Of a stretch of 64,000 bases of DNA, positions 52,661-62,142 are shown in pieces. The stretch is from Planctomycetota bacterium (GTDB taxonomy: Bacteria > Planctomycetota > Planctomycetia > Planctomycetales > Planctomycetaceae). The translations under genes were made by a program, and so were the position numbers. The stretch spans positions 53,893 to 117,892 of the forward strand of contig JACTNB010000014.1 in the NCBI GenBank assembly GCA_014584345.1, in the 5' to 3' direction. The notes under the pieces were generated by a model. It was not told the DNA's origin and ran no database searches. It worked only from the letters and a program-made list of their open reading frames with translations. Numbering within the stretch: position 1 is the stretch's first letter; each line of letters opens with the position of its first letter.

Positions 52661-55359
52661 CGGAATCGCTCGTGCTTGAGAGTTCCTGCCTGGGCAGCGC
52701 TGGTGCCGGCTTGCTGTCCCTGGCAGTCGCGCACCATTTTCTGCACGTGGGCATCTTGAGAGGCGCGCGCCAGAACAAATTCCAAATGCGGCAGCGCCTG
52801 GGCATAACGTTTCTGCTTGTAGTACCAGGTTCCAAACGATTTATGCAGGGGCAACGATGTGGGGACCGATTGAGTCACCTCGGCAATAAATGCTTCGGTT
52901 TCAGGGATCAACTGGCTTTGGGCCAGATAATTGAAGGCCTTCTGCAAGGCATTTACCCGAAGTCTTTCCTTGGGATAATCCGTGTGCCGCAACGTCGCTT
53001 CCGCCAGCCGCAAGGCTGCCACTGCGAAATGAGGATTCGTGGGGTCACTATAGGCTTGCATGATCTGGAACATCCCTGCCTGATCCGGTTCGAACAGGGC
53101 AATCAGGTCGTCCGGCGTGAAACTGGGCGAAATCAACTCCAAAATGCGTTGTTGAAACCGTGCGTTGGCCGCGAAGACTTTTTGCCAGGAGGACAAGGCC
53201 TGTTCGATATCGCCGCGACTCCACGCTTGAAAGCCAATCGTGAATTCTATTTCTGCAGAGGCGGGAGCAGTGCGTCGCGCCCGTTCCAGATAATAATCCG
53301 GCAATTCGGGATCGGGCGAGTAGAGAAAGCAGAGATCTGATTGCGCCAGCCAGGCTCCGCAATAACAGGGCGAGCATTTCAACGCGCGTCTGGAGGCGGT
53401 CAATGCGGCCTCGACCATGGGATAGGCACGCTGCATCACTCCAGGCTGCTTGAGCCAGTTTCGCAACGTCTCGGCATCCTCGAAGCCTCCCTGGTAAACC
53501 GCCGCGCGTACCTGGGAAACGGGCATGGTCTGCTCTCCATGCAGCATGTTCAGTTCAAAGACACGCCGCAGGCAGCCCGACAATCGCAGATGATTCAACC
53601 CATTGTCGGGGTCGTAATGCAAAGCTTGCCGCAGGTGTGTCATGCGCAGTTTCAGCCACTGGAGTTCCTGTTCGACGGTATCAAACTCGCCTCCATTATG
53701 AGACAGGAGCAGAAACCGGTATTCGGGAGACTCGGCGCGTGCAGCCCGTGCGACCGTGGGGCCGACCGCCCCCAAGCCTGTCAGCAACCCGGTCAGCAGG
53801 ACCAGCGGAGCCAGGGAAATCGCGGGCCGCGCAGGGCTGCGGGGCACGTCTCCCTCGGCAAACAAATAGGCCACGTAAACCGCCAGCAATAACATATAGG
53901 CAGGGGCATACCAGGCAAAATCGTAACAGCCATGCACAAGAAAGACCCCCAGTGTGCCGGCGACCCCCGCGCGCATCGCTAGATCGCTTTTTGAATTGTC
54001 GCTCCCGCGAAACGTCCAGGCGAAGCGAGACAGCACGAGCAGCAACGCCATGCCACACAGCAGCCAGCCGGCCACTCCCAGTTCGGTGCCGATTTGCAGA
54101 TAACTGTTTTCCGCGTGCGTATAGACATGACTTCCCGTGTCTTCCGCGTGAAAGGCGGTGATGATATCGCGATGCGATCCCAGGCCTGTTCCCACCCAGC
54201 GAAATTTTTCCTGCGCGGCCAGATTCGAAGCCCATACGAATCGTCGCGTGCCCCCCTTGTCCAGTTGTTCGACGTCTCCCGTGAGCAGTTCATCCGCGTT
54301 GTCCTGCAGATAACTCTCCCCGAGATAGGCCACTCCTCCGAGTGCCGACATCACGATCACCAACAACAACAGTGGGCCTCGCGTGTCGGCCAGTTTCCGT
54401 CCCGCCACGCACAACAGCGTGATCGCCATGCCCGCGCCCGCCAGGATCAAACCTCCCCGTGACAGGCTTGTCACCATGCCCAGCAAGACCACAACCAGGG
54501 CCACTCCGCCCAGCAGGAGTTTGATTTCCCCCCGTTGATCCAGCGGGCGCGACTGCCAACCATGACCGCGGGCTGTCCGATTTTCCTGGCAGAGCGTCCA
54601 GGCCAGCAACGGGCCCAGGGACAACCCCAGAAAACCCGCGAATTGATTCGGATTCGTGAAGGACCCTTTCGCCCCATTGCCTGTATTCGTGTAGGGATGT
54701 TCGAGCAACCAGAAGAATTTACCATTACCCGCGAAGAACTGCAGGATTCCGAACAGGCCAAACACGGCCGTTGCCAGCGCCAAACCCACCAGCAATTTCC
54801 GCGCGTGGTCTCGATCCTGAAATCGCTGCACCTGCACCAGAAAAAGCAGCATCACGCAGAGAATCGAGGAAAGAGACAACCGTGATTCGCGTGGGGAGAG
54901 CGACAAGCGATCCCATCCGAAACCGCTGCCCATTTCCGCGGAAATTTCCCCTGCCTGGTCCGCTCCCACGATGAATGCCAGATGAGGCGAGAGCGTTTCC
55001 CGCATCGCGGGCCCCAGCGGAGTCAACTGCAGCGTTATCAACCCCAAACCAAGCAGAAAGAGTGGCTCCAACCCCGTCCATTTCCACGAATGCGCGGGCC
55101 GCAATACGTAAGAGACCATCCAGCAACCAACCGTCAGCAATGTCCCCACGCCCAGACAGAATTGACCGATCGGCGTCCGCGAGGCAAACACCAGCAGCGA
55201 CACGGCAAAAGTCAGCAGGAACAGAATATCACTGAGCCGCAGCAGCACTTCGGCGAGGGACCATTCCGGCTGCGACACGCGGCTGCGCGACTCAGAGCCC
55301 TGGTGGCGACGAGATCGCTCTCTGCGGCTGTTTGACTGCTGTCCGTTCCACCCCGTCAT
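52657..55359 (-). CDS. O-antigen ligase/polymerase (Wzy_C) membrane protein with TPR tail
   Basis: A 900-residue inner-membrane protein with about eleven helices in the first 520 residues. The Wzy_C/WaaL region includes RFVWASNLAAQEKFRWVGTGLGSHRD and then HVYTHAENSYLQIGTELGVAGWLL. These carry the Arg and His residues typical of polysaccharide polymerases and ligases. The rest (about 560-890) is TPR-like helices (HLRQALHYDPDNGLNHLRLSGCLRRV, ARRTAPASAEIEFTIGFQAWSRGDIEQALSSW), a common extension in Planctomycetes. It lies last in an exopolysaccharide set with the autokinase and Wza-like genes upstream on the same strand. Confidence 0.88.
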   Translation of the reverse strand: MTGWNGQQSNSRRERSRRHQGSESRSRVSQPEWSLAEVLLRLSDILFLLTFAVSLLVFASRTPIGQFCLGVGTLLTVGCWMVSYVLRPAHSWKWTGLEPLFLLGLGLITLQLTPLGPAMRETLSPHLAFIVGADQAGEISAEMGSGFGWDRLSLSPRESRLSLSSILCVMLLFLVQVQRFQDRDHARKLLVGLALATAVFGLFGILQFFAGNGKFFWLLEHPYTNTGNGAKGSFTNPNQFAGFLGLSLGPLLAWTLCQENRTARGHGWQSRPLDQRGEIKLLLGGVALVVVLLGMVTSLSRGGLILAGAGMAITLLCVAGRKLADTRGPLLLLVIVMSALGGVAYLGESYLQDNADELLTGDVEQLDKGGTRRFVWASNLAAQEKFRWVGTGLGSHRDIITAFHAEDTGSHVYTHAENSYLQIGTELGVAGWLLCGMALLLVLSRFAWTFRGSDNSKSDLAMRAGVAGTLGVFLVHGCYDFAWYAPAYMLLLAVYVAYLFAEGDVPRSPARPAISLAPLVLLTGLLTGLGAVGPTVARAARAESPEYRFLLLSHNGGEFDTVEQELQWLKLRMTHLRQALHYDPDNGLNHLRLSGCLRRVFELNMLHGEQTMPVSQVRAAVYQGGFEDAETLRNWLKQPGVMQRAYPMVEAALTASRRALKCSPCYCGAWLAQSDLCFLYSPDPELPDYYLERARRTAPASAEIEFTIGFQAWSRGDIEQALSSWQKVFAANARFQQRILELISPSFTPDDLIALFEPDQAGMFQIMQAYSDPTNPHFAVAALRLAEATLRHTDYPKERLRVNALQKAFNYLAQSQLIPETEAFIAEVTQSVPTSLPLHKSFGTWYYKQKRYAQALPHLEFVLARASQDAHVQKMVRDCQGQQAGTSAAQAGTLKHERFR

Positions 55360-55440
55360 TGTTCCAGCCCTGGCATGAAAACTGTTATCCGAGCGTCAAT
55401 TCCTCGCAATCCGCATGTCATGCCCGGGAACACTCTTTCT

Positions 55441-57759
55441 CTAGGCGGCCTTGCGCGAGAAACTTTTCCGTGGCGTGCCGCGCTTGGGAATTTCTGCACG
55501 CGAGTCGGAGTATGTGGCTTCTTCGTGTTGTTCGCCATCGTCGTGCCCATAGCCGTAACCATAGCCGTAGCCGTAGCCATAACCGTAACTGTACTCGCCA
55601 CTGTTGTCCGAAAGTCGATTGACGACCACGCCAATCAGATTTGCTCCCAGGGACTGCAGGGAATCGGCTGCCCGCAAAATCATTCGTCGTCGGTTCCGAT
55701 CCGGTCGCACGGTCAGGATCACGCCATCCACGAGCCGCCCGATAATCGCCGGGTCCGTCACGGCCAGGGAGGGGGGGGCATCGATGAGGATCTGGTCGTA
55801 TTCCGCTTCGGCCCAGGCAATCAATTCGGCAAAACGATCACTGGTCAAAAGTTCAACGGGATTCGAAGGCCGGGGACCAGCCGCGATGATATCCAGATTT
55901 TCCATGCCGGAATTGACAAGATTATCGCGCACAGATTCCGCCATTCCCCGCGAATCCCGCAAGATGGTCGAAAGCCCCTGTTGTCCCTTGAGTCCGAACA
56001 GGCGGGTGAGGCCCGGTCGTCGCATGTCGCCATCGATAACCAGCGTTCGTCTTCCGGCTTGGGCAAAGGCCACCGCGGTGTTGGAAATCACCGTCGTTTT
56101 GCCATCACTCGGTTCGGTGCTGGAAATACTGATGCGCTGGTGCGATTCGCCCGCGAATTCAATGGCGGTGCGCAAGGTGCGGAAGGCTTCCGTCTCGACA
56201 CTATTGGGTTTGGCATAGGTATGCAGGCTTTCCAGCCCGAATTCCGCGGAGAGCGGAGTCAAGTCGCGGACCATTGCCAGCACGGGCGCGCCGATCTGGG
56301 CCTTCAACTCGTCGGGCGAATGGAAGCGGTCGTCGAGTAAGTCCAGCAGGATCACCGTGACGGCTCCCATGAACAAACCTAACAGAAGACTTAACGCCAC
56401 GGAGGAGGTCAACTGCGGCGTGACCGGCCTGGGGTTGGGTTCCGCGTGCTTGGTAATTTTCGATCGCAACGAGGTTTGCTGATTCAGGTCCAGGGTATTG
56501 ATGCGTTCCCGCAGCATGTCGTAGTCCGTTTGCAACCGCGTCAGGTCGCGTTCCGCCAGTTGTACCAGCACCAATCGCTGGTTCATGCTGGTAGCCAGGT
56601 GTTTCTCCTGTTCGAATCGCTGATAGATCTCCCTTTCACTCAGGAGCGCGTGCTGGTAACGCTGACGAGCCATCTGCAACAGCCGCGGTCCCAGTTCCTG
56701 GTTGATGCGACTCGACCCTTCGAGCGTTTCGTTGACCCGGTTCTTCAACCACAACTGTGTCGTGGCGATACGATGCTGCAATTGCTGGACTTCGGGATGA
56801 TTGGGGCCCAACTTATTGTTGAGTTTGTCCTGCAGTTTTGCTTGATCATCGATCAATTGCTGTTGCAGGCGTGCGTGCACCTGCGAGTCTCGGGAGTCGA
56901 CTCCGATGCCTATCTTCATCAATTCCCCGGCCAGGGAGGAGTTCGCCTGCGTGATAAACTGCTGCAAATCCTCGCCGTTGCGAATTGCATTGTCGACCGC
57001 GGTATAGTAGCTGTGGGATTCGATCGTTTCCTTTTGGGCGGCGGCCAGCATCCGATTCAGTTCGATGACCCGTTCATTCACCACCGACATGACATTGTCG
57101 CCCGTCCCCAGCAGGGAGTCGGATTCGGCCCGCAATCGCAGCAGTTCGTCCTGTTTCTGGGCAATCTGCTGTTCGATTTTCGTCCGTTCGAGAGAGAGCA
57201 GGCTCAGCATTTCCCGCGAGCTGTTCTGGTGCATTTCCTGCATGAAGGCAAAGTAGGAATTCAGAATTTCGGAAACGATGACGGCCGATGAATCCGGATC
57301 CATCGCGCGGTAGCTCACTTGCAGCAAGTTTGTCTGTCGCGTGGTGCTGACGGTCAGAAATTTTCGCAGTTTCTCGATGGCCTTATGTTTCGTCAGACCA
57401 ATGAAGTGTTCCTGCTGGTCGCGGGGGAGCCGTTGCAACGCTCCCTTCAGAACCTCCTCGCTGGCCAGGACCTTCGTGTATGTCGGCAGATGTTCCTGCA
57501 ACATTTTCTGGCTTTGCTGGGTTGCGTCGACATTCCCTTCACCCGTGTGCAGGATCAGGAGTTCCGCGCTCGATTCATACATCCGGGGTGCCATGACGTA
57601 ATAGGTCAGCCCCAGGGCGACGCAGACCGAAACCCACCCAAGTATCGTCCACTTTCTCCGCATCATCGAATTCAGAAACCGGAGGACATTCGTCAGCGGA
57701 TTCAGGGATTCCTGATGCTGCGACATCGGAATCGATTCGTAATTCTCGGGGCCTGTCAT
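55441..57759 (-). CDS. Wzc-like polysaccharide co-polymerase and tyrosine autokinase (BY-kinase)
   Basis: A 772-residue protein. The first membrane helix (about 37-56), a periplasmic Wzz/GumC coiled-coil region (about 60-450) and a second helix (about 480-500) are followed by the cytoplasmic BY-kinase domain: Walker A SSTEPSDGKTTV (about 548), Walker A' VIDGDMRRPGL (about 573) and Walker B ILIDAPPS (about 655). The C-terminal tail has YS then seven Tyr-Gly dipeptides (about 723-738), the likely autophosphorylation cluster. ATG 57759 has AGGA nine bases upstream. It controls chain length and export of an exopolysaccharide with the Wza-like and Wzy-like neighbours. Confidence 0.95.
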   Translation of the reverse strand: MTGPENYESIPMSQHQESLNPLTNVLRFLNSMMRRKWTILGWVSVCVALGLTYYVMAPRMYESSAELLILHTGEGNVDATQQSQKMLQEHLPTYTKVLASEEVLKGALQRLPRDQQEHFIGLTKHKAIEKLRKFLTVSTTRQTNLLQVSYRAMDPDSSAVIVSEILNSYFAFMQEMHQNSSREMLSLLSLERTKIEQQIAQKQDELLRLRAESDSLLGTGDNVMSVVNERVIELNRMLAAAQKETIESHSYYTAVDNAIRNGEDLQQFITQANSSLAGELMKIGIGVDSRDSQVHARLQQQLIDDQAKLQDKLNNKLGPNHPEVQQLQHRIATTQLWLKNRVNETLEGSSRINQELGPRLLQMARQRYQHALLSEREIYQRFEQEKHLATSMNQRLVLVQLAERDLTRLQTDYDMLRERINTLDLNQQTSLRSKITKHAEPNPRPVTPQLTSSVALSLLLGLFMGAVTVILLDLLDDRFHSPDELKAQIGAPVLAMVRDLTPLSAEFGLESLHTYAKPNSVETEAFRTLRTAIEFAGESHQRISISSTEPSDGKTTVISNTAVAFAQAGRRTLVIDGDMRRPGLTRLFGLKGQQGLSTILRDSRGMAESVRDNLVNSGMENLDIIAAGPRPSNPVELLTSDRFAELIAWAEAEYDQILIDAPPSLAVTDPAIIGRLVDGVILTVRPDRNRRRMILRAADSLQSLGANLIGVVVNRLSDNSGEYSYGYGYGYGYGYGYGHDDGEQHEEATYSDSRAEIPKRGTPRKSFSRKAA
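55546..55593. repeat. Short tandem repeat encoding Tyr-Gly
   Basis: Eight hexameric units encoding Tyr-Gly/Tyr-Ser in the C-terminal tail of the tyrosine autokinase. Both Tyr codons and several Gly codons are used, so the DNA repeat is not exact, which argues for selection on the protein rather than recent slippage. Confidence 0.8.
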
Positions 57760-57882
57760 AGGTTGTATCCTGCCACGGCCAATCTCGCGCCGCCGACTGC
57801 GATGACGATTCTCGGTAACTCGGGATTCCTGGTAATCGGGAATTCCCAAGCAGCTATATACACATCTCCGACATGCACGCGA

Positions 57883-59088
57883 TCAGAACGCTCGACCGCT
57901 CACGCCAAACCCAACAATTCGTAACGCCTCGAAAAAGGAGGTTTGAGGCGTTTGTTCCAAACTGACAACATCGCCCGGCGCAAGCACCAGATCGGCCTTG
58001 CCGTTCCGCTTCGCCTTGCGAATGCTCCCTTCCACCAGAATCGGTTCCCCTCCCGCGGGATTGGCCCGAATGATGTAAATTTTGTCTGCCAGGGGATTAT
58101 CCGTCCCCCCCGCCAGGGCAATTGCGTCCAACATCCGCAATTCTTCCGTGATCGGGTAATCGTAGCGATCAGGTTTTCGTACCAGCCCCAGCACGTGAAT
58201 CGGCTTGGGATCCTGCTTTTCGACCATCACGATCCCGCCGTCTTCCAGGTGCAGGGCCTTCGGATTTTCCGTCGCCGCCGATGCCAGATTCACGCGGAGC
58301 GCGCGGCCCGACGTGGCTTGCACCTGCAACTCGTCCCGGATCAACTCCGCGGAAGCGGGCTGAATCTCATCGCCTGTTCGCGGGGCCGAGGCGATGGCTT
58401 CCGACGAAGAACGAGTGGGATGCGAATATCCCGGATGGCGAATCTGCACAAACGGACCGGCATCCTCCGACAAACCTCCCGCAGCGACAATGGCTTGCAG
58501 GACATCGGCATGCCCTGCCCGCAATTCGTAGGTGGCCGGCTTCTCGACGGCCCCGAGCACCGTCACCCGATGCATTTTGGGTCGCTTCATGGTCACCGTG
58601 ACATGCGGGGCGGCATACAAGCCTCGACGAATGCACTGATGCGCGATTTCCGCCTCGGCTTCCTGCAGATCCATGCCTTTTAATTGCACCAGGCCCACCA
58701 CGGGCAAACTGGCGGAACCGTCATCAGTGACCCGTGCCGGAAACATCGTTGTATCGGTTGCGGCCAATCCTGCCGAGATACTCACTTCAATGACATCCCC
58801 CGGAGCGATCAGATCCTGGGCAATGGTCGACGTCGCCAGTTTCGTCAAATCCAGTGTCTGGGCATTTTCTATCGGGACCGCATGGAAATCGGCAGGCAGT
58901 TTCTCCGCAAGATATTTCTTCGATCCACTACAGCCCCCACATGCCAGCAGCAGCAACAAGACCCAGAGGACAGCCGGTCCACCCGCTGGGCCAAACACAC
59001 CCCGGCAGGCCGAGAACGCGTCTAGCCGCGCCTTTCGACTCCGCCTCCATAAGGCATGATTCAGGTTGTGAGTAAATTTCGACATCAT
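57883..59088 (-). CDS. Wza-like polysaccharide export lipoprotein
   Basis: A 401-residue outer-membrane export protein. A basic N terminus leads into a lipoprotein signal (VLWVLLLLLAC, lipobox LLAC). The Poly_export domain (about 85-175) contains IAPGDVIEVSISAGLAATDTTMFPARVTDDG and LPVVGLVQLKGMDLQEAEAEI. Two SLBB-like domains follow: HRVTVLGAVEKPATYELRAG and then LQAIVAAGGLSEDAG, and KPIHVLGLVRKPDRYDYPI and then RMLDAIALAGGTDN. It forms the outer-membrane channel that works with the Wzc-like autokinase encoded 123 bp downstream on the same strand. The Met-Met start at 59088/59085 leaves three residues' ambiguity. Confidence 0.93.
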   Translation of the reverse strand: MMSKFTHNLNHALWRRSRKARLDAFSACRGVFGPAGGPAVLWVLLLLLACGGCSGSKKYLAEKLPADFHAVPIENAQTLDLTKLATSTIAQDLIAPGDVIEVSISAGLAATDTTMFPARVTDDGSASLPVVGLVQLKGMDLQEAEAEIAHQCIRRGLYAAPHVTVTMKRPKMHRVTVLGAVEKPATYELRAGHADVLQAIVAAGGLSEDAGPFVQIRHPGYSHPTRSSSEAIASAPRTGDEIQPASAELIRDELQVQATSGRALRVNLASAATENPKALHLEDGGIVMVEKQDPKPIHVLGLVRKPDRYDYPITEELRMLDAIALAGGTDNPLADKIYIIRANPAGGEPILVEGSIRKAKRNGKADLVLAPGDVVSLEQTPQTSFFEALRIVGFGVSGRAF

Positions 59089-59675
59089 TTGGTAAACGTC
59101 TTATTGCGAGGGACGGGATCGCGAGATTTGGACGAACGTCATACCCAGCAAACACTTCGGAATCAGGTCCGCTGAATAAATGCCGGAACTTCTGGCAGTG
59201 ACAAATTGCTAAACTCTTCTCCCGGATGGATCCAACTAACGCTCGACAAGGAAGAGACTGGGGTGAAAAACACCCTCAAACCTCTGGATCGCTCCGGAGT
59301 TTCTCTGGAAATTGCGGAAAAACAGGCGGAACTTAGCTGCACGACTTCAATTCGGTCAATATCAGATCCTGTGCCTACTCTCTCTCCACGAATCCGCGGG
59401 CACGGACTCCCACTGACGTCAAAACGAACGCGTTTCTCGTGGTTTACGCCTTTCACCGGGGATGTAATTCTTCCAATTCCAATCCCCGGGAGAGCGTTTC
59501 AGGCTGGGAAAAAAACGAGGAGGCAATGCCACCGGCGTGCAACACTCTCTCACATGCAAGAGAATTGTTTTTGATATTTGATTGACATTACCCACGCAAT
59601 TCGTGAATAATGCGTAGGGTTCTCTGAAAGTACTTTCCCCGGGCGGGGTGACCAGCTTTGTAAGCGATCTGCCTG
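59089..59675. other. Divergent intergenic region upstream of the exopolysaccharide operon
   Basis: 587 bp without a gene. A possible promoter for the right-hand gene lies at 59582-59611 (listed separately). Otherwise no repeat or hairpin was recognised. Confidence 0.35.
59582..59611 (+). promoter_or_regulatory. Possible sigma-70-type promoter
   Basis: TTGACA at 59582-59587 and AATAAT at 59606-59611 are 18 bp apart, a plausible -35/-10 pair for the Cys/His-rich gene that starts at 59676. Planctomycetes promoter consensus is not well defined, so this is weak. Confidence 0.3.
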
Positions 59676-60095
59676 ATGCATCTGCAACATCTCATCTGCT
59701 GGCTCGCGATGGCTGCGTATGCGGTTGGTGGTTTAATACTACCCGCAACGCATGTCCACCTTCCTGTAGTGGAGACTTCCGCGGAATGCAACGCAGATCA
59801 GGAAACCCGTTCAGGCTCGTCACGTCAGCACCGCTGTTGCTGTGCGCATGCCCCGCTGGCCGATGCCGGCACTTCCTCCGGATCCCGGCCAACGCCAGAC
59901 GTCCCCACTCCTCAAGAGGCGGACTGCCCCATTTGCCAGATCCTGGCCTTGTCTGCTGAACTGCCTCAAACTACCAACCTTGATTTTTCCAGTTTTCTGG
60001 AAGAGTCTGTTCTCCCCACGCTCTCCTGCATCGCTGTTGTGGGGGATATGGCATCGCCGCCTCATCGTGGGCCGCCCCGGTTTCCGCTTGGCTGA
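59676..60095 (+). CDS. Cys/His-rich small exported protein (DUF2946-like)
   Basis: A 139-residue protein with a signal-like N terminus (HLICWLAMAAYAVGGLILPA). It then carries HVHLP, a CCCAH cluster, and CPICQILA, and ends in HRGPPRFPLG. The arrangement of a signal, His/Cys pairs and a C-terminal RGPP resembles DUF2946-type small proteins often found with metal or pilin genes. Metal binding is an inference from the Cys/His content. It precedes a DUF1559 pseudopilin gene by 390 bp. The ribosome-binding site is weak, so the start is provisional. Confidence 0.6.
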   Translation: MHLQHLICWLAMAAYAVGGLILPATHVHLPVVETSAECNADQETRSGSSRQHRCCCAHAPLADAGTSSGSRPTPDVPTPQEADCPICQILALSAELPQTTNLDFSSFLEESVLPTLSCIAVVGDMASPPHRGPPRFPLG

Positions 60096-60485
60096 TTCCC
60101 CGTAGTTCAGGAATTGAGCCGTTCTCGCCGTGCGGGGTGTCATGTCGGCCCTGGATGTTCATCAATCGTGAGCGCATTCCAACGACAGCGAACCCTCGGC
60201 ATATTTCCGGAACTTCGCCCGGCCTGAAATGAGGGATAGTGGTCCTTCACGGTTTAATTTTCGGGTTGTGTGCCACTGGCTTTGCCAGTGAAACCCCATG
60301 TTGACGAGAACCCGCAACGCACTGGCAGAGCCGGAGGCACCCGAATTCTCAAGCCCGAGAATGCAATCGACCGACCGGCGCAGCGCATGCGGATATTGAA
60401 TTCAGCCCGTGTCCCAGAGTCAGGTTTTAGCTGAAGCCCGTTGCACTCGAATTCATCATAATTATTTTTTTAAGGAATACTTCCC
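60096..60485. other. Intergenic region with palindromic element
   Basis: 390 bp upstream of the third pseudopilin gene. It contains copy B of the inverted-pair element at 60267-60365; no gene seen. AAGGAA at 60473-60478 is the ribosome-binding site of the following gene. Confidence 0.45.
60267..60365. repeat. Inverted-pair palindromic element, copy B
   Basis: A 99-bp relative of copy A (20061-20160). It shares the hairpin CACTGGCTTTGCCAGTG, the spacer motif CATGTTGACGA, and a degenerate right arm (CACTGGCAGAGCCGGAGGCAC), and ends in the same GAATGCA/CAATGCA. The right arm has lost pairing more than in copy A. Confidence 0.75.
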
Positions 60486-61484
<999 letters not shown>

Positions 61485-61516
61485 TACGAAATGGCGGGAA
61501 TGCATGGGAACGCAGG

Positions 61517-61544
61517 ATCCCCTGGGTCATCGCACCCTGGGGAT
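61517..61544 (+). terminator. Possible terminator hairpin after the pseudopilin gene
   Basis: ATCCCCTGGGT and ACCCTGGGGAT pair over 11 bases with one mismatch around CATCGC, 33 bp after the pseudopilin stop. The downstream flank has only a short T stretch, so it is weak as an intrinsic terminator. Confidence 0.4.
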
Positions 61545-61665
61545 TCTGCACACTCGCCCCGAGAACCCCGCCTCCGAGAATCGCGATTGGAGGGCCACGG
61601 CAGTTGTTGTGTCGTTGAAGCCCAGTCCCTTTTGGCATGCCGTTGCAAGTGGGATCAACTATCGT

Positions 61666-61850
61666 CTACCGTAGCAGTTCCTCCGCTCGCTTGGAGGCAG
61701 GGGTGCCGGGATAGCGATGGATCAGGTCTCGCAGCAGCCAGCACGGCCGCCGGTTCTTTGTCACCGGCAAACGCCACAATACAGCTCAGCAGCACGCCGG
61801 GAAAGGCGGTCCTTTACAGCATCAAACGCCCCTTTCCTGCAGACGGAACA
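61666..61850 (-). pseudogene. Decayed TPR-type protein remnant
   Basis: On the minus strand three frames in turn give TPR-like peptide: KDRLSRRAAELYCGV, then AFAGDKEPAAVL, then LLRDLIHRYPGTPASKRAEE ending at a TAG at 61666-61668. The last peptide is a typical TPR C-terminal helix (YPGTPASKRAEELL). At least two frameshifts break the sequence. The left boundary is approximate, and the earlier part of the gene is not recognisable. Confidence 0.55.
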
Positions 61851-62142
61851 TGCCGTCCAGTATATGCGGATGTACTGCCACGGGAAGGAAACGCCTTGGT
61901 TACTCCCCGGTCTGTCTGTATTCCAACAGAGTCTCCAGCGGGGCCTGCGCCCTGGATGACTGACAAATCGGCCGGCCACGGAAGAAATACAACCACCAAT
62001 CCCCCCACGGTCTGTTCATGCCCTGAACATCGTGCACTTTGAAGTTGAATCCACCCGCGAAAATACTATCAACAACTGCAAATGCACATGGCATGCATTA
62101 TTATTCCGCGGACAGTTACTTCCCGGGTTCAGAAAGCTGATC

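Larger units (their letters stand above)
61485..62142. other. Intergenic region containing a decayed gene
   Basis: 658 bp between the pseudopilin and prepilin-peptidase-like genes. It contains the hairpin at 61517 and the pseudogene at 61666. No intact gene was recognised. Confidence 0.4.

Noticed and set aside
55546..55593. Possible CRISPR or minisatellite in the Tyr-Gly region
   Set aside because: The hexamer units lie inside an intact coding frame with no spacers; it is a coding tandem repeat.
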